Below are positions 1-7,460 of a stretch of 10,373 nucleotides of DNA, in pieces. The translations under genes and the position numbers were made by a program. Source of the DNA: an uncultured Bacteroidales bacterium (lineage in GTDB: Bacteria > Bacteroidota > Bacteroidia > Bacteroidales > Paludibacteraceae); contig CAIYTJ010000654.1 in the NCBI GenBank assembly GCA_903929065.1, forward strand, positions 1 through 10,373. Direction: 5' to 3'. The first letter of the stretch is position 1. Every line of letters starts with the position of its first letter. A model generated the notes under the pieces. The model saw only the letters and a program-made list of their open reading frames with translations. It ran no database searches and was not told the DNA's origin.

Positions 1-1719
1 AATTTCAAATATTTATTGATTTCAATTTCTATATTTTGTAACTATTGGTGTTTAGATGCTCAGAACGATATTCCTATGATATGTGGCACTGGATGTAATT
101 CTAACATTCAAAATTCAAGAGCCTTGATAGGGCCACAAAAAGCAGCTAATCTATTGTCAGCAAAAGACAAGTATTATGATTATTTTAATACCAGTCTGGC
201 AATGTGGATACCTAACATTACCGACAATGTAAAGATAATTAAGGTTAATTTTATAGTTGTTCAGAAAACTGTTAATGATCCACAGAATTTCACCATAAAT
301 GGAGTCAGAAGTGATGGAAAGTCGGATACAACATTTCTAAGAAATATGATAATTGAAATAAATAGCATTTATGCCAATTTGGCTGATCCAAGTGATAATG
401 GAGGGCAGGCAATATGTGGCACTTGTAATCAAGTGAAAAATTCAAAAATACAATTTTCGTTAGAAGGAATACATTTTGTTGTCGATCCTAACTATTCGTT
501 TAATCCGACTAAAGAGATTAATATTTATTTAAATCCACCCAATGACATAAATTTTTCTTTGTGTAACGGCTATAGTACGAATTTAAATAGTAATATTAAT
601 TTAGTAATGAATCTTGTTTATCAAAAGTATTCATATTTTGATGAATATACACCAATACATTTATTAGCACATGAACTGGGACATGCTTTGGGCCTATGTC
701 ATACTTATTTAGGTGGGGGTTGTTCAATTACGAAGGAAGAGATATTAAGTAGTGGTAATTTTTTTGATGATCATTTTGGTACTTATCCTGGAAGATGTCC
801 TGAAGTAGTTAGATCTTGGAACTATGATCCATATTTAAGTAACAATGATTCAACTACAAATAATATTATGAGTGCCACTATTCAAAGGAGTTATTGGACA
901 CCAAAACAGATAGGTGCAATGCACAGAAATATGGTTTTTAACAACACTAGAAAATACCTAAAATCTAGTGTTCGTAACTTGAATCCGATAGTTGTAGACT
1001 CTGATGAAGCTTGGGATTTTGATATGCTTTTGGATAGAGATATTGTAATAAATAATCAGGGCACAATCACATTGTCACAGAATCTTCAAATGCCAGACAA
1101 TAGCTCTATTGATATAAATTCAGGAGGGAAATTAATATTGAATAATTCTACAATAAAAGACGACTTTAACAATGATTGGAACGGCATTACAGTCAAATCC
1201 GGAGGTTTATTAATCTTAAATTCCACTTCAATTACTGATTACAATATTACAGTTGAAAGTGGTGGAACAATAATAATAAAAGGTTCATTAGATATGTCAG
1301 GTACTCATACCGTTACTGTACAAAGCGGAGGATATATATGTATCGAAAGTGGAACAAGCGTTCAATTGACTGATGTAAATAGTTTGATTAAGATAAACGA
1401 AGGTGCAAATTATGGAATAAATCCTTCTCTTTCTGTCCAATCAAATTGTGTTTCACTTCCTGCATCGATCATAACTACTGGCAACGGAACCATAGCCGAT
1501 TTTAATCAGGATGTTTATATTCAAAACCTCACTATCAGTGCAAGCCGGTATATTGGTGGTAAAAATATTTATGTCGGCAACCATGTAGATACAAATAATA
1601 CTTATGGTGATGTACAAATAAATAACGCAGCCAACGTAATATTTGATTGCAAAAGTGTGACCTTTGATGCTGGTTTTGAGTGTGTTTCAGGCAGCACCTA
1701 TGAAGTGAAGAATCATTAA
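1..1719 (+). CDS. Secreted M43-like (metzincin) zinc metalloprotease, 5' end outside window
   Basis: Probable secreted zinc endopeptidase. The frame is open from base 1, so the gene most likely starts a few codons upstream; a TTG at 16 is possible but would cut into what looks like a signal peptide (hydrophobic LLISISIFCNYW, then LDAQ). The metzincin zinc motif HELGHALGLCH is at 670-702: three His ligands and the catalytic Glu. The Met-turn NNIMS follows (Met at 868-870), then YWTPKQIGAMHR, as in M43/pappalysin-like proteases. After about base 1020 the protein becomes beta-strand repeats with recurring SGG turns, suggesting a beta-helix or stacked-strand stalk. It ends with FDAGFECVSGSTYEV (1663-1707), matching the aGF.a..GS.f.a pattern frequent at the ends of Bacteroidota surface proteins. 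I see no classical T9SS type A domain. The protease class is well supported; the substrate is unknown. Confidence 0.85.
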   Translation, partial: NFKYLLISISIFCNYWCLDAQNDIPMICGTGCNSNIQNSRALIGPQKAANLLSAKDKYYDYFNTSLAMWIPNITDNVKIIKVNFIVVQKTVNDPQNFTINGVRSDGKSDTTFLRNMIIEINSIYANLADPSDNGGQAICGTCNQVKNSKIQFSLEGIHFVVDPNYSFNPTKEINIYLNPPNDINFSLCNGYSTNLNSNINLVMNLVYQKYSYFDEYTPIHLLAHELGHALGLCHTYLGGGCSITKEEILSSGNFFDDHFGTYPGRCPEVVRSWNYDPYLSNNDSTTNNIMSATIQRSYWTPKQIGAMHRNMVFNNTRKYLKSSVRNLNPIVVDSDEAWDFDMLLDRDIVINNQGTITLSQNLQMPDNSSIDINSGGKLILNNSTIKDDFNNDWNGITVKSGGLLILNSTSITDYNITVESGGTIIIKGSLDMSGTHTVTVQSGGYICIESGTSVQLTDVNSLIKINEGANYGINPSLSVQSNCVSLPASIITTGNGTIADFNQDVYIQNLTISASRYIGGKNIYVGNHVDTNNTYGDVQINNAANVIFDCKSVTFDAGFECVSGSTYEVKNH

Positions 1720-1749
1720 TCAACACAATCTTTCTACAAAATAATTTTA

Positions 1750-1777
1750 CGAATCCGTACATAAATGTACGGATTCG
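1750..1777. terminator. Perfect 12-bp hairpin after the metalloprotease gene
   Basis: The arms cgaatccgtaca (1750-1761) and tgtacggattcg (1766-1777) are perfectly complementary around a TAAA loop, 30 nt after the stop codon. No U-tract follows on the + strand. On the - strand an A/T-rich run (taaaattatttt) follows, so it may act in that direction or simply as an mRNA 3'-end stabiliser. A terminator role is inferred from position. Confidence 0.6.
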
Positions 1778-1887
1778 GCGAACCGTATATGCTGAAATGT
1801 AAATGCAAACAGAGCTAAAACAGGACTTTAATTATCACAATTATAGTAAAAACAATTAATTATTATCAACAATTAAATTAAACAAAA

Positions 1888-2274
1888 ATGGCTATTAATT
1901 ATTCTTTGACACAACGTGTCAATCCTAAAGATGTAGCAGCACCGCGTAAATTCTATGCAATTGCAAAAAGTACCGGAGAAGAAACTGCTAGACAACTGGC
2001 TACTGAGATTAGTAAAAGAACTTTGTTGGGAAGCAGCGAAGTATTCGCTGTTCTCGAAGCATTTATTGATTTAATACCCGAAAGACTTGCTGAAGGTAGA
2101 ATTGTACGATTGGGCGATTTCGGCAGTTTTAACATCACCCTTAGCAGCGAAGGAGTAGAAAAAGCAGAAGAATTCAATTCTGCATTGATTAAAGGTAACA
2201 ACCTGAATTTCAGACCTGGTAAATTGGTTCAAAATGTATTGGATAATGCTGAATACAAAAAAGTAGCCGAATAA
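1888..2274 (+). CDS. HU-like DNA-binding protein, extended HU-HIG type
   Basis: A nucleoid-associated, HU/IHF-fold DNA-binding protein of 128 residues, longer than the roughly 90 of classical HU. A helical N-terminal half (residues about 25-70, including ATEISKRTLLGSSEVFAVLE) leads to the family signature GRIVRLGDFGSF (70-81). In place of the canonical HU arm with RNP..G, the protein has NLNFRPGKLVQN (105-116), as in the HU-HIG branch typical of Bacteroidota. Such proteins probably bind or bend DNA as dimers. ATG 1888 is preceded by an A-rich stretch with no Shine-Dalgarno, usual for the phylum. It seems to be monocistronic: a hairpin lies before it and a repeat/hairpin block directly after it. 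Family assignment is firm; the DNA target is unknown. Confidence 0.92.
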   Translation: MAINYSLTQRVNPKDVAAPRKFYAIAKSTGEETARQLATEISKRTLLGSSEVFAVLEAFIDLIPERLAEGRIVRLGDFGSFNITLSSEGVEKAEEFNSALIKGNNLNFRPGKLVQNVLDNAEYKKVAE

Positions 2275-2287
2275 ACCATAGTTAAAA

Positions 2288-2393
2288 AAATCATGCTCAC
2301 GACTTCATAAAATCGTGCTCACGATTTGATCAACTCTTGCTCATGACTTTAGTAAATCATGCTCACGACTTTTACCACTCGTGAGCATGATTT
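2288..2393 (+). repeat. Four 22-bp-period direct repeats plus one inverted copy
   Basis: The core tgctcacgac or a one-base variant begins at 2294, 2316, 2338 and 2360, exactly 22 bp apart. Copy 2 reads tgctcacgat and copy 3 tgctcatgac. A fifth copy is inverted (ctcgtgagca, 2378-2387). Copy 2, in the context aaatcgtg-ct-cacgattt (2310-2327), is itself a hairpin. Arrays that always mix direct and inverted copies this way suggest a folded 3' UTR or a terminator grown by duplication. Confidence 0.8.
2354..2393 (+). terminator. Perfect 15-bp hairpin closing the HU gene
   Basis: The last direct repeat aaatcatgctcacga (2354-2368) pairs perfectly with tcgtgagcatgattt (2379-2393) around a 10-nt loop. 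The right arm ends in TTT and is followed by caaatccttcttttc, which is pyrimidine-rich but not a strict U-tract. Its position 80 nt after the HU-like stop fits the transcript's 3' end. The three upstream repeat copies could compete for the same right arm. Confidence 0.65.
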
Positions 2394-2441
2394 CAAATCC
2401 TTCTTTTCAGGACAAAAGTAATCATTAAAATATAAGAGAAT

Positions 2442-2747
2442 ATGCCAAGAAGACACAATACCGACCGAAACGGCAATAGTTGGTCGGAAACAACAAAAAG
2501 ATCAATTTGGAATAAAGGAACAATTATTCCGGATTTTTCACCAGAACTTTGGAGATGGGATAAATGTGGTTTAGTAATGAAATTCACAGAACATGGGAAT
2601 CGCGAATCAGTACATGGATGGGAAATTGACCATATAAACCCTGTAGCAAACGGAGGTTCAGATAATGAGACTAATTTACAACCTTTGAACTGGAAAAATA
2701 ACCTCGAAAAGAGTGATAAACTGAACTGGTCATGCCCTGTACATTAA
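2442..2747 (+). CDS. Small HNH endonuclease domain protein
   Basis: A 101-residue protein made of little more than an HNH (beta-beta-alpha-metal) nuclease domain. The core is GWEIDHINPVANGGSDNETN (59-78): D63 and H64 are the catalytic/metal pair and N78 the central Asn. NLQPLNWKNNLEKSDKL follows, with N86/N87 in the last position of the motif. The upstream part (W39 to V57, DKCGLVMKFTEHGNRES) matches the usual lead-in of stand-alone bacterial HNH proteins. There is no pair of CxxC zinc knuckles, only C42 and C98. Such small HNH proteins act in mobile introns, phages, restriction or toxins; nothing next to it (no methylase, no immunity gene) decides among these. The active site appears intact. 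ATG 2442 is preceded by the purine-rich taagagaat, a possible weak ribosome site. Confidence 0.85.
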   Translation: MPRRHNTDRNGNSWSETTKRSIWNKGTIIPDFSPELWRWDKCGLVMKFTEHGNRESVHGWEIDHINPVANGGSDNETNLQPLNWKNNLEKSDKLNWSCPVH

Positions 2748-2824
2748 CTTATAATCATTAAATGCCATGTTTTACCCCGTCCTGCCGGATATGTTTATTA
2801 AATGGATAAAGAATGGTACTGGTT

Positions 2825-2927
2825 GTTGGGATATGTTATCCCAACTGTATGTATTATAAGGACTTGCCTGCGGCAGGCAGGTTTGCAATCCGAAATAATA
2901 AATCCGATTTTAAAGCCGGATATGCAA
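2825..2927. repeat. Cluster of three adjacent hairpins, REP-like or IS200/IS605-like remnant
   Basis: Hairpin 1 pairs gttgggata (2825-2833) with tatcccaac (2837-2845) around TGT. Hairpin 2 is a G+C-rich near-palindrome, acttgcctgc-g-gcaggcaggt (2862-2882), with one G-T pair. Hairpin 3 pairs ttgcaatccg (2883-2892) with cggat-a-tgcaa (2917-2927) with one bulged A. Within its loop a second aatccg (2901-2906) could compete for the same cggat. Short palindromes packed like this are seen in REP sequences mobilised by RAYT transposases and at IS200/IS605 ends. No transposase gene lies in the window, so this origin is an inference. Confidence 0.5.
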
Positions 2928-2980
2928 CTGGATTAAAATTATTCGCAAGCTCATGACCGTTGGTTCCAAAGAATACAAGT

Positions 2981-3029
2981 ACTGGGATTCTTGGCAAGCC
3001 AAGCGGAAAACCGAGCGGCAAATCCCAGT
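2981..3029. repeat. Nested inverted repeats with three-way-junction potential
   Basis: Outer arms actgggatt (2981-2989) and aatcccagt (3021-3029) are perfectly complementary. Inside are a 6-bp hairpin cttggc-aa-gccaag (2990-3003) and a small cgg-aaaa-ccg hairpin (3004-3013). The fold could exist in RNA or single-stranded DNA. It may belong to the same decayed element as the hairpins at 2825-2927, as both sit in the same gene-free stretch. Confidence 0.45.
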
Positions 3030-3288
3030 GGCGGTATGCAAGTTTTTTACATTAGAGAGTATATCCGGTGGGTCGGGCTTAGAGGATTATATGACAAACA
3101 TAATAACCATTCAAATATTAATGCTTATGTATTAAAAATAGATATACCAAATGATTTAAAAGATTTACCTCAAGAATAAGAAAAGACCTCTGTTGAACAT
3201 CCTTTTGAAATTAAATTCAATAACTAGCAACACATTAATAGCATTACGCATCTAACTAAGAATGAGCATCACATAAAAAACCAGACTT

Positions 3289-4323
3289 ATGAATCGGAAT
3301 AACTTTAATTTGATAAAAATGGAACTGATATTATTCTTTCTATCAGTCTTTCTCGTCAGTTGCAAACAAAATGAACCAACCCAAGTAACCAATTGGCAAA
3401 TAATTTATCAGGATTCGACTATACGGATGACACGCATTCAATTTTTAGATAAGAACACCGGGTTTATTTTAGCAGGTAATACTGTTGCTATTGACTCTTT
3501 ACGTGGAAGACAGTTTGTTCTCAAAACCACAGATGGAGGAAAAACGTGGGTTAAATATGCCTGTAAATTCGCTACCTATAATGATGGTGCAAGAATGATG
3601 GTTCCGTTAAATGCGAATACTTTGTTAGCGGGAAGCTACTTCCTTTATATTTCTAAAGATAATGGTTTAAATTGGGCTATTATTAATCCAAATTATACAG
3701 GATTAAATATTTTTGATATTTATATCAAAGATAGTTTGAATTGGGTACTTGCCGATGGTAATGATATCACACTTACAGCCGATGGTGGAAGTACATTTGA
3801 AAAAGTACTTTCAACTGACTTTCTGGCGCCATTTAGTCATCTTTCCTTTCCTTCAAATGCTACAGGTTATGCTTGTGGCGGTGGTGAAACTGATTATTCT
3901 ACATTTGGTTTTATTGCAAAAACCTTAGATGGAGGACAAAATTGGATAGTGTTGAATCCTGAACCTTGGCATTCAAATCATCAAACTTTTCCGAATGCCA
4001 ATGCAATACAATTTATATCAGATCAAATAGGCTATATTTTTACCACACATGGCGAAATATACAAAACAATTGATGGGGGAAATAATTGGGTGTTGATTAC
4101 AAAAATGAGTTTTTTTTATTTAGGTCATTTTTCCTCAGAAAATACAGGATATTGCGCTGATGCAAATAATATTTATCAATCCAATGATGGAGGCAAATCA
4201 TGGAATGTTAGTTTTTCTTATCCACAAAATGGCATAATAAATATTATAGATATGTTTTTCTTAAAAACCAATGAAGGTTATTCCATTACAAAAGATGGCA
4301 AAATAATTAAAATTAATAACTAG
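3289..4323 (+). CDS. Lipoprotein with six Asp-box (BNR/YCF48-like) repeats, beta-propeller
   Basis: A predicted cell-envelope lipoprotein of 344 residues. The N-terminus has a type II signal peptide: a hydrophobic stretch ends in the lipobox LVSC with lipidated C25. A later start at Met11 would also leave a working signal. The mature part carries six Asp-box motifs ([S/T]xDxGxxW/F) at about 80-87, 122-129, 163-170, 212-219, 260-267 and 298-305, for example TTDGGKTW and SNDGGKSW. Spacing of 38-49 residues fits blades of a six- or seven-bladed propeller of the sialidase-like/YCF48 type. In Bacteroidota such proteins are usually surface or periplasmic and of unknown function; similarity to the plant photosystem II assembly factor HCF136 is only structural. 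No sialidase catalytic residues were identified. It lies 19 nt before the M4 protease, so the two are probably co-transcribed. Confidence 0.85.
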   Translation: MNRNNFNLIKMELILFFLSVFLVSCKQNEPTQVTNWQIIYQDSTIRMTRIQFLDKNTGFILAGNTVAIDSLRGRQFVLKTTDGGKTWVKYACKFATYNDGARMMVPLNANTLLAGSYFLYISKDNGLNWAIINPNYTGLNIFDIYIKDSLNWVLADGNDITLTADGGSTFEKVLSTDFLAPFSHLSFPSNATGYACGGGETDYSTFGFIAKTLDGGQNWIVLNPEPWHSNHQTFPNANAIQFISDQIGYIFTTHGEIYKTIDGGNNWVLITKMSFFYLGHFSSENTGYCADANNIYQSNDGGKSWNVSFSYPQNGIINIIDMFFLKTNEGYSITKDGKIIKINN

Positions 4324-4342
4324 TCATTTAATTCTTAAAATT

Positions 4343-6889
4343 ATGAAACAAATTTCAATTTTTCTATTATTGTTACTGTCAGCGTTTGTGGCTGCACAGC
4401 AACCGATTTCAAAAAGAGACATTGATAAACACGGTGTTGTCAATTTTATGGTTTTTGATAACAAAACTTTATCAATTCGATTGGAGCAGGCTAAAAAGCT
4501 ACTTAGTGATTCCTTGAAGTTTCGTGCTGAAGATGATCTTGTTTTGTTGCAGGAAACGAAAGATAAATTGGGATTTACCCGTCAATTTTATGAGCAACGT
4601 TATAAAGGGATTAAGGTGGAACATGGCTTGTATGGCGTACATAGCCGGAATGGAAAGATTGAATACATGGGCGGTGAATATAAAAAGGTGAAAAATGTTA
4701 TTGTTATTCCATCTCTATCAGAAAAACAAGCCTTGGAAAAAGCTTTGGGTTACATCCATGCCATTAAATACAAATGGGAAAATCCGGACGAAGAAAAGTT
4801 TATTAAATCTTTTAAGAGCGATTCCGCTGCCACCAACTACCCGAAAGGACAATTGTTGATTTGCAAGGATGCGTTAAAAACAGATAGCATTTATCGTTTG
4901 GCTTATGTATTCGATATCTTTGCAGAATTCCCTTTTTCCCATAAGCTTTATTCTATTGATGCCATTACAGGTGACATATTAAACGTTAATGACTTAGTAT
5001 TTGATGTCAATACCACAGGCACTGCAGCTACGCGTTACAGCGGTCCGCAGTCAATAACAACCGATTCATATCCCAACGGCTACAGGTTACGTGAAACAAG
5101 AAATGGTGTACGGATTGAAACTTATAATATGAATCGAACCACCAATTATTTCAATACTGATTTTTCAGATAATGATAATAACTGGACAGCAACTGAATAC
5201 AATAATGCAAACTTCGATAATGCGGCATTAGATGCGCATTGGGGTTTAGAACGTGTATACGATTATTGGCAAACAGTAATGCAAAGAAACAGTTTAAATA
5301 ATCAAGGACTTCCATTATTAAATTATGTACATGCCAATATAGCAGACATGGGTTTTGGTATTAATAATGATAATGCATTTTGGGATGGGCAACGAATGAC
5401 CTACGGTGATGGTCAAACATTATTTTCTCCAGTTGCATCTTTAGATGTAATTGCACATGAAACTGGACATGGTATTATGACATTCACAGCTGGATTTGGA
5501 AATAACGGAGAAAATGGAGCATTAAATGAAGGATTCAGCGACATTTGGGGTGCTGTTATTGAACATTGGGCTGTAGCAAATGACCCAGCAAAACAAACAT
5601 GGTTAATAGGTGAGCAACTTATGAAAAATGGAGCTTTGTGTCTTCGATCTTTAAGAAATCCCAAAGTAGAAGGATACAACACGTCTACCAATAATATTCA
5701 CGGAGGATATCCTGATACTTATCAAAAAACTAATTGGGATACTAGTTTAAATCCAGACACACATATAAATTCAACTGTATTAAGCCACTGGTTTTATTTA
5801 CTTTCTCAGGGAGGAAGCAGTACTAATGATTTAAATAATAGTTATACCGTTTATGGTATTGGTATTGACAATGCAGCAAAAATAGTTTATCAAGCAGAAA
5901 ATATTGAATTAAGAAATTATCCTACTGCAGGTTATAATATAGCAATGACTCAAACAATTCAAGCTGCTACAGATATTTATGGAGCAAACTCACCTGAAGT
6001 ATTACAGGTTCAAAATGCCTGGTATGCAGTTGGGCTTGGAACTCAACCTTTACAGTTATCTATATCTGGTACTTCTCAGATATGTGGTCAAGAGAATAAC
6101 AGTTTCTCCATTATCAATTTAGTCGGGAATGCACCAAGTTGGAGTGTGAATATCCCAAATGTTATTTCATTTCCTCCAACAGGAAATCCTATATCTGTTA
6201 CAAAAACTGGGGCTGGTATTGTTACTTTAACTGCTACAATTAATTCTTCAATAACTCTAACTAAACAAGTTTCTGTAGGTGCGCCTTATTATTTGGGAGT
6301 TAGTGGAATATCTAATTTGATAATGTGGGATGCTGGTGATTTTCAAGTGTTACCAAGTACCGGCAACTATGCTTATGAAGGAACTTTATCCTTAGCTGAT
6401 GGAGTTGGGCTCGCTACAAGCTACGTTTGGAGTTTTGTGTCAGGTACTCCGGGTAAACCTATCACTTGGTGGTCAAGTGGTGGCTGGGTTGATGTAGCAA
6501 TGAAATCAACAAACACCTTTCTAACATTGAAGTGTACAGCAAGCAATAGTTGTGGTTCTTATACACAATATTATTCGTTCACAAATAGCGATATTATACC
6601 AATGATTATAACTCCAAATCCAAGCTCCACTCAGGCAGAAGTAAGTATTGCAGATGCTGCTACAAAAAATTCTGCAATGTCAACTTCAACGCTGGCTCCA
6701 ACTGAAAATTTGGGTGCTGCTTCTTATTCAGTTACTGTTGTTGATAGCTATGGCCTTACGGTATATTCGGCAACTGTGAAAGATAAAAAATTCATTATAC
6801 CAACTTTATCGTTCCGAAATGGTATTTATGCGGTTGTAGTTTCAGATGGAACAACTGTATATCAAAAGAAATTGATAGTGAAACACTAA
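4343..6889 (+). CDS. Secreted M4 (thermolysin-family) metalloprotease with T9SS type A sorting domain
   Basis: An extracellular zinc endopeptidase of 848 residues, exported by Sec and then the type IX system. Order: signal peptide (1 to about 18, ending VAA-QQ); FTP- and PepSY-like inhibitory propeptide (about 30-215); M4 catalytic domain (about 230-565); Ig-like/PKD-like linker (about 570-750); T9SS type A sorting domain (about 758-848, from PNPSS to YQKKLIVKH). Catalytic residues are complete: HETGH at 372-376 (two zinc His, general base E373), third ligand E396 in GALNEGFSD, 20 residues after H376 as in thermolysin, and transition-state His H474 in DTHINS. The enzyme is presumably autoprocessed by propeptide removal and released or anchored at the surface after sorting-domain cleavage, as known for T9SS cargo. 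A role in protein degradation or nutrition is likely; the natural substrate is unknown. Confidence 0.93.
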   Translation: MKQISIFLLLLLSAFVAAQQPISKRDIDKHGVVNFMVFDNKTLSIRLEQAKKLLSDSLKFRAEDDLVLLQETKDKLGFTRQFYEQRYKGIKVEHGLYGVHSRNGKIEYMGGEYKKVKNVIVIPSLSEKQALEKALGYIHAIKYKWENPDEEKFIKSFKSDSAATNYPKGQLLICKDALKTDSIYRLAYVFDIFAEFPFSHKLYSIDAITGDILNVNDLVFDVNTTGTAATRYSGPQSITTDSYPNGYRLRETRNGVRIETYNMNRTTNYFNTDFSDNDNNWTATEYNNANFDNAALDAHWGLERVYDYWQTVMQRNSLNNQGLPLLNYVHANIADMGFGINNDNAFWDGQRMTYGDGQTLFSPVASLDVIAHETGHGIMTFTAGFGNNGENGALNEGFSDIWGAVIEHWAVANDPAKQTWLIGEQLMKNGALCLRSLRNPKVEGYNTSTNNIHGGYPDTYQKTNWDTSLNPDTHINSTVLSHWFYLLSQGGSSTNDLNNSYTVYGIGIDNAAKIVYQAENIELRNYPTAGYNIAMTQTIQAATDIYGANSPEVLQVQNAWYAVGLGTQPLQLSISGTSQICGQENNSFSIINLVGNAPSWSVNIPNVISFPPTGNPISVTKTGAGIVTLTATINSSITLTKQVSVGAPYYLGVSGISNLIMWDAGDFQVLPSTGNYAYEGTLSLADGVGLATSYVWSFVSGTPGKPITWWSSGGWVDVAMKSTNTFLTLKCTASNSCGSYTQYYSFTNSDIIPMIITPNPSSTQAEVSIADAATKNSAMSTSTLAPTENLGAASYSVTVVDSYGLTVYSATVKDKKFIIPTLSFRNGIYAVVVSDGTTVYQKKLIVKH

Positions 6890-6897
6890 AAAGAATC

Positions 6898-6937
6898 TTG
6901 AAACTCTCAAAGTAAAAAAATACTTTGAGAGTTTCAA
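6898..6937 (+). terminator. 17-bp perfect hairpin after the M4 protease gene
   Basis: The arms ttgaaactctcaaagta (6898-6914) and tactttgagagtttcaa (6921-6937) are perfectly complementary around an A6 loop, starting 8 nt after the stop codon. A+T-rich taataataattatt follows rather than a strict U-tract. The length and placement strongly suggest a terminator for the lipoprotein-protease unit. Confidence 0.8.
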
Positions 6938-7065
6938 TAATAATAATTATTATTACTCATTAGCTAATGCTGGGGAGTATAATCCCTACTGTAAATTTAT
7001 TCTAAAAATAACGAAAACTGACAATAATTAATTCGCTAATTATAAGTAAGTACTGATTAAATTTC

Positions 7066-7380
7066 ATGAAAAAGCTCCTTACACTTATTTCCGTATTCCT
7101 CATTACTATTTCATCTTTCGGGCGGACCCTGATTACAACCGCTGATGTCAATTTCAGAGACACACCACAAATTACCGGTAAAATAATATGCAAGATACGG
7201 AAAGGTACTGTTATTGAACCGATAGAGGGTATCATACCCTATAACACCTGGCTACCTATTGAATACAACGGTAAAATAGGTTGGGTTAGCCTGACAAAAG
7301 TCAAACAAAAGCCTGGCAAAACAAGAGATAACAGTTCGGAGGATTATCCACCGCCGATATCTGCGAACTTTCCGAATTGA
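7066..7380 (+). CDS. Small secreted SH3b (bacterial SH3) domain protein
   Basis: A 104-residue exported protein. Residues 1-19 form a signal peptide (MKKLL, hydrophobic core, SSFG). Residues about 21-80 match a bacterial SH3 domain: opening VNFRDTP (28-34), then GKIICKIRKGTVI (38-50), a central W62, and the closing WVSLTKV (73-79). SH3b domains often bind peptidoglycan cross-bridges or accompany cell-wall hydrolases. The tail after about 82 is polar and probably unstructured, ending PPPISANFPN. It lies upstream of the lysis-like group but is separated by 80 nt with no hairpin strong enough to list, so co-transcription is open. Domain assignment is good; biological role is unknown. Confidence 0.75.
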   Translation: MKKLLTLISVFLITISSFGRTLITTADVNFRDTPQITGKIICKIRKGTVIEPIEGIIPYNTWLPIEYNGKIGWVSLTKVKQKPGKTRDNSSEDYPPPISANFPN

Positions 7381-7460
7381 AATACAAGAAGTTTTTCCCT
7401 TTATCATTTTTCTGATATCTAAAGACAATTCCAACATTACTAACTTTAAAATAGATAATT

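Larger units (their letters stand above)
2748..3288. other. 541-nt stretch without a convincing gene
   Basis: I find no supportable gene here. Two overlapping short frames exist (2953-3135 and 2991-3179), but neither has a recognisable domain, and they run straight through strong inverted repeats. The first half holds three adjacent hairpins (2825-2927) and the second a branched fold (2981-3029); these are listed separately. The 10-bp word gccggatatg occurs twice, at 2784-2793 and 2915-2924. The last 110 nt before the lipoprotein gene are A+T-rich with nothing recognisable. The whole looks like a decayed mobile or REP-like repeat element. Confidence 0.6.

Noticed and set aside
16..18. TTG as true start of the first protease gene
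   Set aside because: The frame is open to base 1 and the residues before the TTG continue a signal-peptide-like stretch, so an upstream start outside the window is more likely.
2288..2393. CRISPR array
   Set aside because: The period is only 22 bp with spacers of about 12 bp that themselves resemble the repeat, copies are degenerate, one is inverted, and there are no cas genes.
2413..2420. caaaagta as a reverse-strand Bacteroidota -7 promoter element (TAnnTTTG)
   Set aside because: The motif fits, but there is no well-spaced -33 element and no - strand gene downstream of it.
2953..3179. Two overlapping short frames (60 and 62 codons) as genes
   Set aside because: No recognisable domain, no ribosome site, they overlap in different frames and start inside strong inverted repeats; better explained as decayed repeat sequence.
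5413..5691. Antisense open frames over the M4 protease and other genes
   Set aside because: They are shadows of well-supported + strand genes, with no domain or start signal of their own.
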